Positions 8,721-19,197 of a DNA stretch of 64,000 nucleotides are shown here, piece by piece. The notes beneath the pieces are model-generated. The model was not told the origin of the DNA, did no database searches, and worked only from the letters and a program-made list of their open reading frames with translations. Both the position numbers and the translations under genes were made by a program. The DNA lies in contig CAVWQS010000014.1 of assembly GCA_963757155.1 (NCBI GenBank), forward strand, positions 124,001 to 188,000, in the 5' to 3' direction. Position 1 is the first letter of the stretch; every line of letters starts with the position of its first letter. The stretch is from DASXQK01 sp963757155 (GTDB lineage Bacteria > Pseudomonadota > Alphaproteobacteria > Dongiales > Dongiaceae).

Positions 8721-10025
8721 ATGGCGACGTCCTATGATGCCGTGGTGATCGGGGCCGGGATTATCGGTGCGGCGACGGCCTTGTCCCTGTCGCGCGGTGG
8801 CCGGCGGGTGCTGGTGGTCGACAAGCTGCCGGCCTCGGGCTACGGATCGACCTCCGGCTCCTGCGCCATCGTGCGTCCCTTCTATTCCACGGTAGAGGGA
8901 TCGGCGCTCGCCTATGAGAGCCATTTCTACTGGATGGAATGGGCCGATTTCGTCGGCAAGGGCGATGAGCGCGGGCTCGCCCGCTACGTCAATTGCGGCA
9001 ATCTCGTCGTCAGATGTCCCCGCAACAAATATCTGAACCCGATCCTCGCGGTGATGCGCGAGATCGGCTGCCCTTATCGCGAATTGAATGCGGCAGAGGT
9101 CAAGCAGCGTCTTCCGATCGTGACCCTCGAATCCTTCGATCCGCCGCGCCGGCCGGAGGATGCCGCCTTCGGCACCTCCAATGGCGAGATCCTCCCCGGC
9201 GCGGTCTTCTTCCCCACCGGGGGCTATGTCACCGATCCCCAGCTTGCCGCCCATAACCTTCAGGTGGCGGCCGAGGCCGCGGGTGCCGTCTTCCGCTTCA
9301 ACACCACGGTGGTGGAGATTCCCCGCCGCGCCGGCCGCGTGGATGGCGTGGTGCTGGCCGATGGCGAGCATGTCTCGGCGCCGGTGGTGGTCAATGTCGC
9401 GGGACCCCACTCCTTCAAGATCAACCAGATGGCCGATGTCGAGCGCGGCATGAAGATCAAGACCAAGGCGCTGCGCCATGAGGTCGCCCATGTGCCCTCG
9501 CCGCCGGGCTTCGACTATGAGCATGACGGCATCCATTTCTCCGACCAGGACACGGCCACCTATTGCCGGCCCGAGGTGGGCAATCACATCCTGATCGGCA
9601 GCGAGGATCCGGAATGCGACAAGAAGGAATGGGTCGATCCCGATGACTTCAGCCGCGAGCTGACGGAGCAGGGGCGCATCCAGGCGATGCGGGTGGCCCA
9701 GCGCTTCACCGGCCTGCCGATCCCCAGCCGGGTGCGCGGGGTGGTGGAGCTCTACGATGTCTCCGACGATTGGATTCCCATCTACGACAAGTCGGACCTG
9801 CCGGGCTTCTATATGGCGGTGGGCACCAGCGGCAATCAGTTCAAGAACGCGCCCGTGGTGGGCGAGATGATGGCGGCGCTGATCGATGCCTGCGAGGCGG
9901 GGCAGGACCATGATTCCGATCCGGTCGGCTTCCATCTCCGGCATATCGACCGGACGGTCAGCATGGGCTTCTATTCCCGGCGGCGGGAGATCGACACCCG
10001 CAGCAGCTTCTCGGTGCTGGGGTAA
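8721..10025 (+). CDS. FAD-dependent oxidoreductase (sarcosine oxidase beta/DadA-like)
   Basis: 434 residues with an N-terminal FAD Rossmann motif (VVIGAGIIGAATAL; glycines at 11, 13 and 16) and a DAO-fold C-terminus (PGFYMAVGTSGNQFKNAPVVGEMMA). It is close in layout to sarcosine-oxidase beta subunits and other N-methyl amino acid oxidoreductases. An AAGGAAGG ribosome-binding site sits before the ATG. It is the first gene of the rightward operon. No alpha, gamma or delta sarcosine-oxidase subunits are present, so it is probably a stand-alone or differently partnered enzyme. Likely chemistry is oxidation of a secondary or tertiary amine. Confidence 0.85.
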   Translation: MATSYDAVVIGAGIIGAATALSLSRGGRRVLVVDKLPASGYGSTSGSCAIVRPFYSTVEGSALAYESHFYWMEWADFVGKGDERGLARYVNCGNLVVRCPRNKYLNPILAVMREIGCPYRELNAAEVKQRLPIVTLESFDPPRRPEDAAFGTSNGEILPGAVFFPTGGYVTDPQLAAHNLQVAAEAAGAVFRFNTTVVEIPRRAGRVDGVVLADGEHVSAPVVVNVAGPHSFKINQMADVERGMKIKTKALRHEVAHVPSPPGFDYEHDGIHFSDQDTATYCRPEVGNHILIGSEDPECDKKEWVDPDDFSRELTEQGRIQAMRVAQRFTGLPIPSRVRGVVELYDVSDDWIPIYDKSDLPGFYMAVGTSGNQFKNAPVVGEMMAALIDACEAGQDHDSDPVGFHLRHIDRTVSMGFYSRRREIDTRSSFSVLG

Positions 10026-10079
10026 CCCACTACCGTCATTCCCGCGCGACTTGGTCGTGACGAAACGAAGGAGACCATT

Positions 10080-11022
10080 ATGGCAGTGAAGACCGCGGAA
10101 GGCAGCCGGACGGCGGGCCGCCGGCAATACAGCCCCTTCAGCGGCGTGCTCGTGCCGGCGCTGACGCCCTTCACGGCGGATCTGTCGGTGGATCGCGCGG
10201 CCCTGCTGGACTTCTGCCGCTGGCAGCTGGCCGAAGGCGCCAATGGGCTCGCCATCTTCGGCACCACCAGCGAGGCGAATTCGCTCTCCCTTGCCGAGCG
10301 GCTCTCGTTGCTGGAGGAGCTGATCGACAAGGGGATCCCGGCCGACAAGCTGATGCCGGGCACCGGCGCCTGCAGCCTGCCCGAGGCGGTGGAGCTGACG
10401 CGCCAGGCCGTGAAGGCCGGCGCGCCCGGCGTGCTGCTGCTGCCGCCCTTCTATTACAAGAACATGCCGCAGGAAGGCATCTACGCCTATTACGCCGAGG
10501 TGATCGAGCGAGTCGGCGAGAATGGCCTCAAGGTCTTCCTCTATCACATCCCGCAGATGTCGGGCGTCGCCATCACCCCGGAGGTCATCGGCCGGCTCAT
10601 CGCCGCCTATGGGCCGGTCATCGCCGGGCTGAAGGACAGCTCGGGCAGCTGGGAATCGACCGCGGGCTTCCTCAAGGAATTCCCCCAGCTCGCCATCTTC
10701 CCCGCTTCCGAGCGGTTCCTGCTTCAGGGCTTGGCGGCGGGTGCCGCGGGCTGCATCAGCGCCACGGCGAACTTCCAGGTTGGGAATATCCGCCGGCTCA
10801 TCGATACCGCCGGCAGCGGCGATGAAGGTCCGCTCAACGAGCGCGTCTCGAAGATCCGGGCGGTCTTCGAATCATTTCCCCTGATCCCCTCGCTGAAGGC
10901 CGCCATCGCCGAGCGCCTCGGCAAGGAAGGCTGGCGCCGGACGCGGCCGCCCGATGGTGCCGCTCGCCGAGGCCCAGCGTCCCGCTCTCGCCCAGGCCCT
11001 CGCCGCGGCATCGCAACACTGA
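10080..11022 (+). CDS. Dihydrodipicolinate synthase (DapA/NanA) family lyase, frameshift at end
   Basis: A class I aldolase/lyase of the DapA superfamily. Seen are GTTSE (61-65), Y155 and the Schiff-base lysine K185 (AGLKDSSGS). The first ~290 residues are intact. Near 10953 one extra base throws the last residues out of frame. Without it the sequence continues PPMVPLAEAQRPAL and ends at a TGA at 11020-11022; as written, reading runs on to 11036. Members cleave or form pyruvate adducts or hydrolyse cyclic imines. Its place between two flavoenzymes suggests a catabolic aldolase or dehydratase rather than lysine synthesis. Substrate unknown. Confidence 0.85.
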
Positions 11023-11058
11023 ATCGCCAACGCTGAACCGAAGGTCCGAAGAGCTCAC

Positions 11059-13480
11059 ATGGAAAGCCACGCAAGGGTTGTCGTCATCGGCGGCGGGGTC
11101 ACCGGCTGCGCCATCCTCTATCACCTCGCCAAGATGGGATGGCGCGATGTCGTCCTGCTGGAGCGGCAGGAGCTGACCTCCGGCTCCTCCTGGCATGCGG
11201 CGGGCAGCCTCTTCGCCCTGACCAGCCCCTCCAATGCGGCGATCCTGCAGAAATACACCATCGGCCTCTATCCCCAGCTCGAGGCCGAGAGCGGGCAATC
11301 CTGCGGCTATCATCCCGTGGGCGGCATGCATCTCGCCCGCACCGAAGACCAGCATATGGCCCTGAAGCTGCTGCACAGCCGGGGCAAGCGCAACGGCATC
11401 GAGTCCGAATTCATCTCGGTGGAGGAAGCGCGGCGCATCGCGCCGATCCTCGACACCACCGGGATCAAGGCCGTCCTGCATGAGCCCATCAAGGGCTATT
11501 GCGATCCGGCCAGCGTGACCCAGGCCTATGCCAAGGCGGCCCGCGATCTCGGCGCCAAGATCCACCGCTTCACCCCCGTCACCGCCACAACGCCGCTGCC
11601 GGACGGCGGATGGGAGGTGGAGACGCCGGAAGGCAATATCCGCGCCGATTATCATCGTCAATGCGGCGGGGCTCTGGGCGCGGGAGGTGGCGGCGCTGGC
11701 GGGCATAGATCTGCCGCTGATGCCGGTCGAGCATCACTACATGGTGACGGAGACCATTCCCGAGATCGCCGCCTTCGACGGCGAGATCCCCAATATCTCC
11801 GAGCCCAGCGGCGGCTATTACTGCCGCCAGGAAGGCAAGGGGCTGCTGCTCGGCGCCTATGAATTGACCTGCGTGCATTGGTCGGAAGACGGCACGCCGA
11901 AGGATTTCGGCCATGAGCTGCTGCCCAACGATCTCTCCCGCATGGAGGAGAATCTGGGCCGCGCGGTGCAGTCCATGCCTTGCCTGGAAAACGCCGGCAT
12001 CAAGCGCATCATCAACGGGCCGATGATCTTCTCGCCCGATCTGGGGCCGCTGCTCGGGCCCTATCCCGGCCTGAAGAACTACTTCTGCGCCGCCGGGGTG
12101 ATGAGCGGCTTCAACCAGGGCGGCGGCATCGGCCGGACCATCGCCGAATGGATCATCGAGGGCGAGCCCAGCCTCGACGTCTTCTTCTGGGATGTGGCGC
12201 GCTTCGGGGATTGGGCCGGCAAGCGCTATACCAAGGCGCGGACGAGATATTTCTACGAGCACCGTACCGACATCATCTATCCCTTCCAGGAATTCGCCGC
12301 CGGCCGCCCGATCCGCACTTATCCGATCCATGACCGCCTCGCCGGCGCGGGCGCCGTCTTCGGGCTCAATTACGGCTTCGAATATCCCCTCTGGTTCGCC
12401 CGCAAGCAGGATGAGCAGGCGGACCACTACGGCTTCAACCGGGGCAATTGGTTCGAGGCGGTGGGCGAGGAATGCCGGGCGCTGCGCGACCAGGTCGGGC
12501 TGCTGGAGATCTCGACCTTCGCCAAATACGAAGTCTCCGGCCCGGGGGCCGCGGCCTGGCTCGACCGGCTGCTGGCCAACCGCCTGCCGCGGCCGGGCAA
12601 GACGCTGCTCTCGCCCATGCTGAGCCCGGCGGGGCGGCTGCTGGGCGATTTCACCGTCTCGCGCCTGGCGGAGGATCGATTCCTGCTGCTGGGCTCCGGC
12701 CCGGTCCAGCGCTTCCATATGCGCTGGTTCGAGAGCCAGCTTCCGGCCGACGGCTCGGTCAAGGTCGAGAATCTGAGCGCCCGCTATTGCGGCCTGCATA
12801 TCGCCGGCCCCGCGGCCCGCACGCTGCTGCAGGCGGTGGGCGAGGGCGAGACGGGGGCCAATGCCTTTCCCTTCCTCTCCGCCCGCGAGATGCCGGTGGG
12901 TCCCTGCCCCAAGGCGATCGTGGTGCGCATCTCCTTCACCGGCGAGCTCGGCTATGAGATCTACATGCCCGCCGAATATCAGCGCAGCGTCTATGAGGAG
13001 CTCTGGGCCAAGGGCGCCGAACTCGGGCTCCGCCATGTCGGCTCGCGGGCCCTGCTCTCCTGCCGGATCGAGAAGGGCTTCGCCAGCTGGGGCAGCGATC
13101 TGACCTCGGATTACAGCCCCTTCGACACCGGCCTCGGCCGGTTCGTGCGCCTCGACAAGGGCGATTTCATCGGCCGGGCCGGGGCGGAAGCGGCGGCCAA
13201 GGCGGGTGCGAAGGAGCGCCTGGCGAGCTTTGCCATCGAGGCCAATGGCGCCGATTGCTTCGGCGGCGAGGCGATCTACCGCGACGGCAGACTGGCGGGC
13301 TATGTCACCTCCGGCAGCTACGGTCATCGCGTCGGCCAGAGCCTGGCGCTGGGCTATGTGAAGACGCCCTTCTTCGAGGATGGCGCCGCGGTCGAGGTGG
13401 AGGTGCTGGGCGAGCGGAAGCCTGCGCGGCTTTCGGCCCAGGCGCTCTACGACCCCCAAGGCGCCAATCTGCGGCAATGA
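11059..13480 (+). pseudogene. Dimethylglycine/sarcosine dehydrogenase-like flavoprotein with GcvT domain, one frameshift
   Basis: About 806 residues once a single extra base near 11653 is ignored (IRADY joins IVNAAGLWAREVAAL). The N-terminal FAD domain has GGGVTG (11-16) and SSWHAAG. H46 in that motif corresponds to the histidine that carries covalent FAD in dimethylglycine and sarcosine dehydrogenases. The second half, from about GNWFEAVGEECRALRDQ, is a folate-binding aminomethyltransferase (GcvT) domain with FTGELGYEIY and SRALLSCRIEKGF. Known relatives oxidatively remove N-methyl groups and pass formaldehyde to tetrahydrofolate. The neighbouring MttB-family gene supports an N-methylated substrate. 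Probably functional if the indel is an artefact. Confidence 0.87.
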
Positions 13481-13512
13481 AATGCCGGGCCTGAACAGCC
13501 GGCTGTGAGGCG

Positions 13513-15081
13513 ATGATGGAAGAGGTCACCCGGATCAGCGGCGCGCGGATGCCCCGGCGCCAGCGGCGCGCCCCGCGTGACGGCCAGCGGCACGGCGCCT
13601 CCCTCATCAGCGCGCCGCCGATCCGCAACAGCCTGAAGCCCATCGATATCTTGAGCCAGGATCAGGTCGCGGCGATCGACGAGGCCGCGCTGACCTTGCT
13701 CCAGGAGACGGGCATCGAATTCATGGGTCCTGCGGCGCGCGACCTGCTGCGCCGGGCCGGGGCCAGCGTCAATGACGAGACGGGCCTCGTGCGCATTCCG
13801 CGCGAGTTGGTGGCCGAGGGGCTGAAGACCGCACCTGCGAGCTTCGTTCTCACCCCGCGCAATGAGCAGCGCAAACTCCATGTCGGGGGCGATCATGTCT
13901 CCTTCGGCCTGGTGGCCGGGCCACCCAATGTCCATGATTGCGTCAACGGCCGGCGCTCGGGCAATTACCCCGACTATTGCAATCTCATCAAGCTCGCCCA
14001 GAGCTTCGACATCATCCATTTCATCGGCAATCAGCCGACCCCGCCCATCGAGTTGCCGACGGGCACGCGCCATCTCGATTGCTACATCGCCAATGTCACT
14101 TATTCCGACAAGGTCTATCACTGCACGGCCATCGGCCGTGACCGGGCCCTCGACGGGATCGACATCATGGCGATCTCCCGCGGCAAGACGCGGGAGGAGA
14201 TCATCGACGATCCCTCCGTCACCACCATCATCTCGGTCAATTCGCCGCGGCGCTTCGACCAGGCGATGAGCGACGGGCTCATGGCCATGTCGGAGCATGG
14301 CCAGGCGGTGGCCGTGACACCCTTCACCTTGATGGGGGCGATGACGCCGGTGACCATGGCAGCGGCGCTGACCCAGCAGAATGCCGAGGCGCTGGCGGGC
14401 ATTCTTCTCACCCAGCTGACGCGGCCGGGTGCGCCGGTGATCTATGGCGCCTTTACCTCCAATGTCGACATGCGCAGCGGCGCGCCGGCCTTCGGCACGC
14501 CGGAGAACACGCGGGCCACTCTGGCCGCGGGGCAGCTCGCGCGCTTCTACAACCTGCCCTATCGCGCCAGCAATGCCAGCGCCAGCAATGCGGTGGATGC
14601 GCAAGCCGCTTACGAATCGGAGATGTCCATCTGGGGCGCGGTGATGGGCCATGCCAATCTCGTCTATCACGGCGCGGGCTGGATGGAGGGCGGCCTCACC
14701 GCTTCCTTCGAGAAGCTGGTGCTGGATGTCGAGATGCTGCAGATGATGGCCGAGACCATCAAGCCCATGGACGTCAGCGCCAGCGAGATCGCCCAGGGGC
14801 TGGAGACCATCGCCAGCGTGCCCACGGGCGGGCATTTCTTCGGCACGGAACATACGCTGGCGCGCTACGAGACGGCCTTCTATCAGCCCCTGGTCTCCAA
14901 TTGGCAGAACTACGAGAATTGGGAACTGGCCGGCGCCCTCGACGCGACCCAGCGCGCCACCAAGATCTGGCAGGCCGCGCTGGAAAGCTACGAGCCGCCG
15001 CCGCTCGACCCCGCCATCGCCGAAGCCCTCGAAGCCTTCGCCGCCAAGCGGCGCGAAGAGCTGCGCTTGGTGGATCATTGA
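13513..15081 (+). CDS. Trimethylamine methyltransferase (MttB) family protein, non-pyrrolysine
   Basis: 522 residues of the MttB superfamily (FTSNVDMRSGAPAFGTPE, MSIWGAVMGHANLVYHGAGW, PTGGHFFGTEH). No in-frame amber codon exists, so this is a non-pyrrolysine member. Characterised members of that group include a glycine betaine:corrinoid methyltransferase, which moves a methyl group from a quaternary amine to a corrinoid protein. No corrinoid protein or methyltetrahydrofolate methyltransferase is in the window. The N-terminal ~30 residues are Arg-rich and variable, and the start could be the second ATG at 13516. It lies between the GcvT-type flavoprotein and the hydantoinase. Confidence 0.88.
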   Translation: MMEEVTRISGARMPRRQRRAPRDGQRHGASLISAPPIRNSLKPIDILSQDQVAAIDEAALTLLQETGIEFMGPAARDLLRRAGASVNDETGLVRIPRELVAEGLKTAPASFVLTPRNEQRKLHVGGDHVSFGLVAGPPNVHDCVNGRRSGNYPDYCNLIKLAQSFDIIHFIGNQPTPPIELPTGTRHLDCYIANVTYSDKVYHCTAIGRDRALDGIDIMAISRGKTREEIIDDPSVTTIISVNSPRRFDQAMSDGLMAMSEHGQAVAVTPFTLMGAMTPVTMAAALTQQNAEALAGILLTQLTRPGAPVIYGAFTSNVDMRSGAPAFGTPENTRATLAAGQLARFYNLPYRASNASASNAVDAQAAYESEMSIWGAVMGHANLVYHGAGWMEGGLTASFEKLVLDVEMLQMMAETIKPMDVSASEIAQGLETIASVPTGGHFFGTEHTLARYETAFYQPLVSNWQNYENWELAGALDATQRATKIWQAALESYEPPPLDPAIAEALEAFAAKRREELRLVDH

Positions 15082-15095
15082 GGGGGAAAACCACG

Positions 15096-16506
15096 ATGCC
15101 TAGCAACGGCAAGTTCGACCTCATCATCCGCAACGCCACCGTCGCCACCGCCAGCGACCTCTTCCACTGCGACATCGCCGTCAAGGACGGCCGCATCGCC
15201 GCCCTGGGTGATGATCTCGGCCGCGCCGAGGCGGTGATCGATGCCGCGGGCAAGCTGGTCACTCCCGGCGGGATCGACAGCCATTGCCATATGGACCAGC
15301 AGGCCTGGGAAGGGCAGGAGACCTGCGACGATTTCCGTTCCGGCACCCGCTCGGCGGCCTGCGGCGGCACCACCACGGTGATACCCTTCGCCATGCCGAT
15401 CCGCGGCCAGTCGCTCCGCGCCGTGGTCGATGACTATCATGCGCGCGCCAAGGGCAAGACCCTGATCGACTATGCCTTCCATCTCGTGGTCAGCGATCCC
15501 ACGCCCCAGGTGCTGGGGCAGGAGCTGCCGGCGCTGATCCGCGACGGCTGCACTTCCTTCAAGATCTATCTCACCTATGAGGGCCTCGCCCTCAACGACT
15601 ACGAGGTGATGGAGGTGCTGGATCTGGCGCTGCGCGAGCGGGCCATGGTCATGGTCCATGCCGAGAACGACGGGGTCGTGCGCTGGCTGACGGACCGCCT
15701 GCTGCAGAGCGGCCGGACCGAGGTGAAATATCATCTGGCCGCCCATCCCGCCGCCGGCGACCGCGAGGCGACCCATCGGGCCATCACCTTCTCCGAGCTG
15801 ACCGGCGTGCCGATCCTCATCACCCATGTCTCGCACAATGCCGCGGCGGAGCAGATCCGCTGGGCGCAGGGGCGGGGCCTCAAGATCTATGGCGAGACCT
15901 GCCCGCAATATCTCTTCCTCGCCGCCGAGGACATCGAGGCCCATGGCATGGAAGGGGCGAAATGCATCTGCACCCCGCCGCCGCGGGAGAAGGCCAATCA
16001 GGCGCTGATGTGGCAGGGGCTGCAGAACGGCACCTTCCAGGTCTTCTCCTCGGACCATTCCGCTCATCGCTATACCGAGAAGATCAAGGGCGGGCCCAAG
16101 GCGCCCTTCACCTCGGTGGCGCTGGGCGTGCCGGGGATCGAGCTCCGCATGCCGCTGCTGATGTCCGAGGGCGTCGGCAAGGGCCGCATCGATATCCATC
16201 AGTTCGTGGCCCTGACGGCGACCAATGCGGCCCGGATCTACGGCCTCGCGCCGCGCAAGGGCAGCGTCGCCGTCGGCGGCGATGCCGATCTCGTCGCTCT
16301 GGGACCGGGAGCGCGAATGGACCGTGACCCACGATCTGCTCCACGACAATTGCGACTACACGCCCTATGAGGGCATGAAGCTCACGGGCTTTCCCATTCT
16401 CACCCTCTCGCGCGGCGAGATCGTCTGGCAGGACGGCGAGGTCAAGGGCGAGCCCGGCCGCGGGCGCTATCTCGCCTGCGACCTGCCCGAGGCGCCCCGC
16501 TTGTGA
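15096..16506 (+). pseudogene. Hydantoinase/dihydropyrimidinase, one frameshift
   Basis: A cyclic amidohydrolase (D-hydantoinase type). Metal ligands are H63 and H65 (SHCHMDQ), the carbamylated lysine K156 (SFKIYLTYEG), H188 (VHAEND), H244 (ITHVSH) and D320 (SSDHSAH). Frame is lost near 16296; removing one G restores DADLVLWDREREWTV and carries the reading to a TGA at 16504-16506, about 469 residues. It opens hydantoin or dihydropyrimidine rings to N-carbamoyl amino acids, the substrates of the carbamoylases at 0.3 and 2.7 kb. The stop overlaps a GTG start of the next gene. Enantiopreference cannot be read from sequence. Confidence 0.9.
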
Positions 16507-17286
16507 GCCAAGTCCCGCCTGTGAGCCAGGCGATGCCGGCCCGATTCGCCGGGCGGGTCATCCTGGTGACGGGTGCGGGCAAGGGGATCGGCCGCGCCAT
16601 CGCCCAGCGCCTCGTCGCCGAGGGGGCGCGGGTCGCCTGCCTCGATCTCGATGAAGCCGGGGTCAAGGCGACGGCGGCGGAGATCGGCGATGCGGCGCTC
16701 GCGCTCACCGGCGATGTGACCTCGCCGGCTTCGGCCGAAGCGGCGGTGAAGGCGACCCTCGCCGCCTTTGGCAGCCTCCATGGCCTCGTCAACAATGCCG
16801 CCGCCCCCTCGACCGACGGCACCGTGGTCGATCTGGCGCTCAGCGACTGGAATCGGGAGATCGCCGTCAGCCTCACCGGCGCCTTCCTCATGAGCAAATA
16901 TCGCCGTTCCCCCCATCGCCGCGGCGGGCGGGGGCAGCATCGTCCATGTCGCCTCGCAATTCGGCCATGTCGCCGTCGCCGGCAGTGCCGCCTATTGCGC
17001 CGCCAAGGCCGGGTTGGTGAACCTGGCCAAGGTCATGGCCCTCGACCATGCGGCGGAGAAGATCCGGGTCAATACCCTCTCGCCCGGCGCCGTGGGCACG
17101 CACCGCCTCATCGCCAGCCGCGGCAGCCTGGCCGCGGCGGAGCAGGCCCTGGCGCCCTTGCATCCCATCGGGCGCATCGGCCGGCCGGAGGAGATCGCCG
17201 CCTCGGCGGCTTTTCTCCTCAGCGAGGACAGCAGCTTCATGACCGGTGCCGATCTGCTGGTGGATGGCGGCTATACGGCCTGGTAG
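16503..17286 (+). pseudogene. Short-chain dehydrogenase/reductase, one frameshift
   Basis: A classical SDR of about 260 residues. It has the TGAGKGIG cofactor loop, NNAA (LVNNAAAPS), the catalytic serine region HVASQFG, YCAAK (Y-x3-K) and the C-terminal LLSEDSSFMTGADLLVDGGY. The frame breaks near 16902: after LMSKY one extra C shifts AVPPIAAAGGGS out of frame. The start is uncertain, either GTG 16503 overlapping the hydantoinase stop or ATG 16533. It probably oxidises or reduces a hydroxy/oxo intermediate of the rightward operon; substrate unknown. Confidence 0.85.
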
Positions 17287-17427
17287 CCCGGTCGGGGCCG
17301 GGTAGGCGGCGACAGCAAGCGTCCCAGGAATGCAAGGAACGCCATCGATCTTTTCCTAGCATGACGCTCAACTGAGGCGTGCGGCGGCCCCGGGAAGCGA
17401 CCAGGCCCGCTGAACAGGGAGAATCTC

Positions 17428-19084
17428 ATGTCGAGGAAACAGCATTCCTATATTCCCGTCCTGCAGCAGCAGCTCTCGGAGGGAAAGATCGATCGCCGCG
17501 AGTTCCTGCGCAGCGCGACCCTGCTCGGCCTCTCGGCGGGCGCCGCCTATGGCTTCGTCGGCAAGCTCTATGGCGAGGCGGCCATCGCCCCGGCGCTCGC
17601 CGACATGCCGAAGGGCGGCACCATCCATATCGCCCATCGGGTCAAGGAGATCTCCTCGCCCCATGCCATCAACTGGCTGGAGGCGGCGAACATCTTCCGC
17701 CAGGTGGCGGAATATCTGACCCGGACCGGGGTCGACAACATCACCCGGCCCTATCTGCTGGAAGGCTGGGATGCCAGCGAGGATCTGAAGACCTGGACGC
17801 TCCATGTCCGCAAGGGCGTCAAATGGCACAACGGCCGCGCCTTCACCGCCGAGGATGTGGTCTGGAACTTCAAGCATATCCTCGACGAATCCGTCGGCTC
17901 CTCGGTCATCGGGCTGATGACCGGCTATATGCTCAACAGCGTGCAGAAGGACGGCAAGACCGTCACCGAGATCTGGGATGCCAATGCCATCGAGAAGGTC
18001 GATGACTACACCGTGCGGCTCAACTGCAAGGAGCCCCAGCTCGCGGTCCCGGAGCATCTCTTCCACTATCCCTTCGCCATCCTCGATCCGGAGGAGGGCG
18101 GCAAGTTCGGCGTCGGCTCCAACGGCACCGGGGCCTTCGATCTGGTGGAGCATGAGGTCGGCAAGAAGTCGGTCCTGAAGGCGCGCAGCGACTATTGGGG
18201 CAAGGGCCCCTATCTCGACAGCCTCGTCTTCGTCGATCTGGGCGACACGCCGAGCCTGCTGGTCGCGGCTCTGGCCGCCCATCAGGTCGAAGGCATGCTG
18301 GCCGCCACACCCGACATGCTGCCCGCTTTGCAGAAGCTCGATTTCTGCACCATGTACAAGGTCGATACCTCCGAGACGGATCTCGTCCGGGTCAAGGTGA
18401 CCGAGAAGCCTTTCGACGATCCGCAGGGTGCGCAAGGCCATGCGCCTGGCCGTCGATGCCCCGAAGGTCCAGTTGGTTTCCCTTGGCACCTTGGGCACCG
18501 TGGCCGAGCATCACCATGTGAGCCCGATCCATCCCGAATATGCCAAGCTGCCGCCCATGCAGCGCGATGTGGCGGCGGCCAAGAAGCTGCTGGCCGATGC
18601 GGGCTATCCCGACGGCATCGAGAGCACCATCACCTTCTCGGCGGAGAACAACGCCCAGCAGAAGGCCGTGGAGGCCATGGTGCAGCAATGGCAGGAAGCC
18701 GGCATCCGGATAAAGATCAATATCGTGCCCGGCGCACAATATTGGGACATCTGGGAGAAGGTGCCCATGGGCTGCACCAACTGGTCGCATCGGCCGCTGG
18801 GGGTGATGCTGCTGGCGCTCGCCTATCGCACCGGCGCGCCGTGGAACAAATCCGGCTATTCCAATCCCGAGTTCGACAAGCTGCTGACCAAGGCCGAGGG
18901 CATCCTCGATCCGAACAAGCGGCGCGAGGTGATGGTCGAGCTGGAGAAGATCATGCAGGAGGAGGGGCCGCTGATTCAGCCGGCCTGGCACACCAACTTC
19001 ACCTTCTACGACCGCCGCGTGCAGGGCTTCAAGCTGCACCCGACCAATTATATCTTCGGCGAGGAGCTGGCGATCTCGACGTAA
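17428..19084 (+). pseudogene. Peptide/nickel-type ABC substrate-binding protein (family 5), Tat signal, one frameshift
   Basis: A solute-binding protein of the DppA/OppA family, about 551 residues after ignoring one extra G near 18427 (FDDPQ joins VRKAMRLAVD). The N-terminus carries a twin-arginine motif (RREFLR, 23-28) and a hydrophobic h-region, so export via Tat to the periplasm is likely. Family features include LLEGWDASEDLKTWTLHVRK and the C-terminal PLIQPAWHTNFTFYDRRV. No permease or ATPase genes follow directly. The transporter at 26.7-30.6 kb could serve it. It closes the rightward catabolic operon and may bind its substrate. Confidence 0.87.
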
Positions 19085-19100
19085 GATCACATCGGCACTA

Positions 19101-19191
19101 CCTCTCCCGTCATTCCCGCGAAAGCGGGAATCCAGGGCGACAAGACGAGACGATGGCCCTGGATCCCTTCTTGCGCGGGGATGATGAGAGG
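19101..19191. repeat. Pair of inverted REP-like palindromic elements
   Basis: Two facing copies of a dispersed element built on ATTCCCGCGAAAGCGGGAAT plus a flanking CCAGGG. One is at 19101-19137 and an inverted, diverged copy is at 19157-19191. Each copy contains a small hairpin and the pair can form a longer one. Related copies occur at 20262, 22552 and 54397. The pair sits between the binding-protein stop and the first OsmC gene and could act as a terminator. Confidence 0.7.
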
Positions 19192-19197
19192 TGAAGC

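Noticed and set aside
10030..10050. Possible further REP-like copy before the DapA-family gene
   Set aside because: Only CGTCATTCCCGCGC matches the family; the second arm is missing, so chance similarity is as likely.
8682..10547. 621-codon minus-strand open frame
   Set aside because: Antisense to the FAD oxidoreductase and DapA-family genes; His/Arg/Gly-rich with no domain.
11579..13477. 632-codon minus-strand open frame
   Set aside because: Shadow of the dimethylglycine-dehydrogenase-like gene, whose sense frame has clear FAD and GcvT motifs.
13513..15081. Possible pyrrolysine-containing methyltransferase
   Set aside because: The reading frame contains no amber codon, so pyrrolysine is not encoded.
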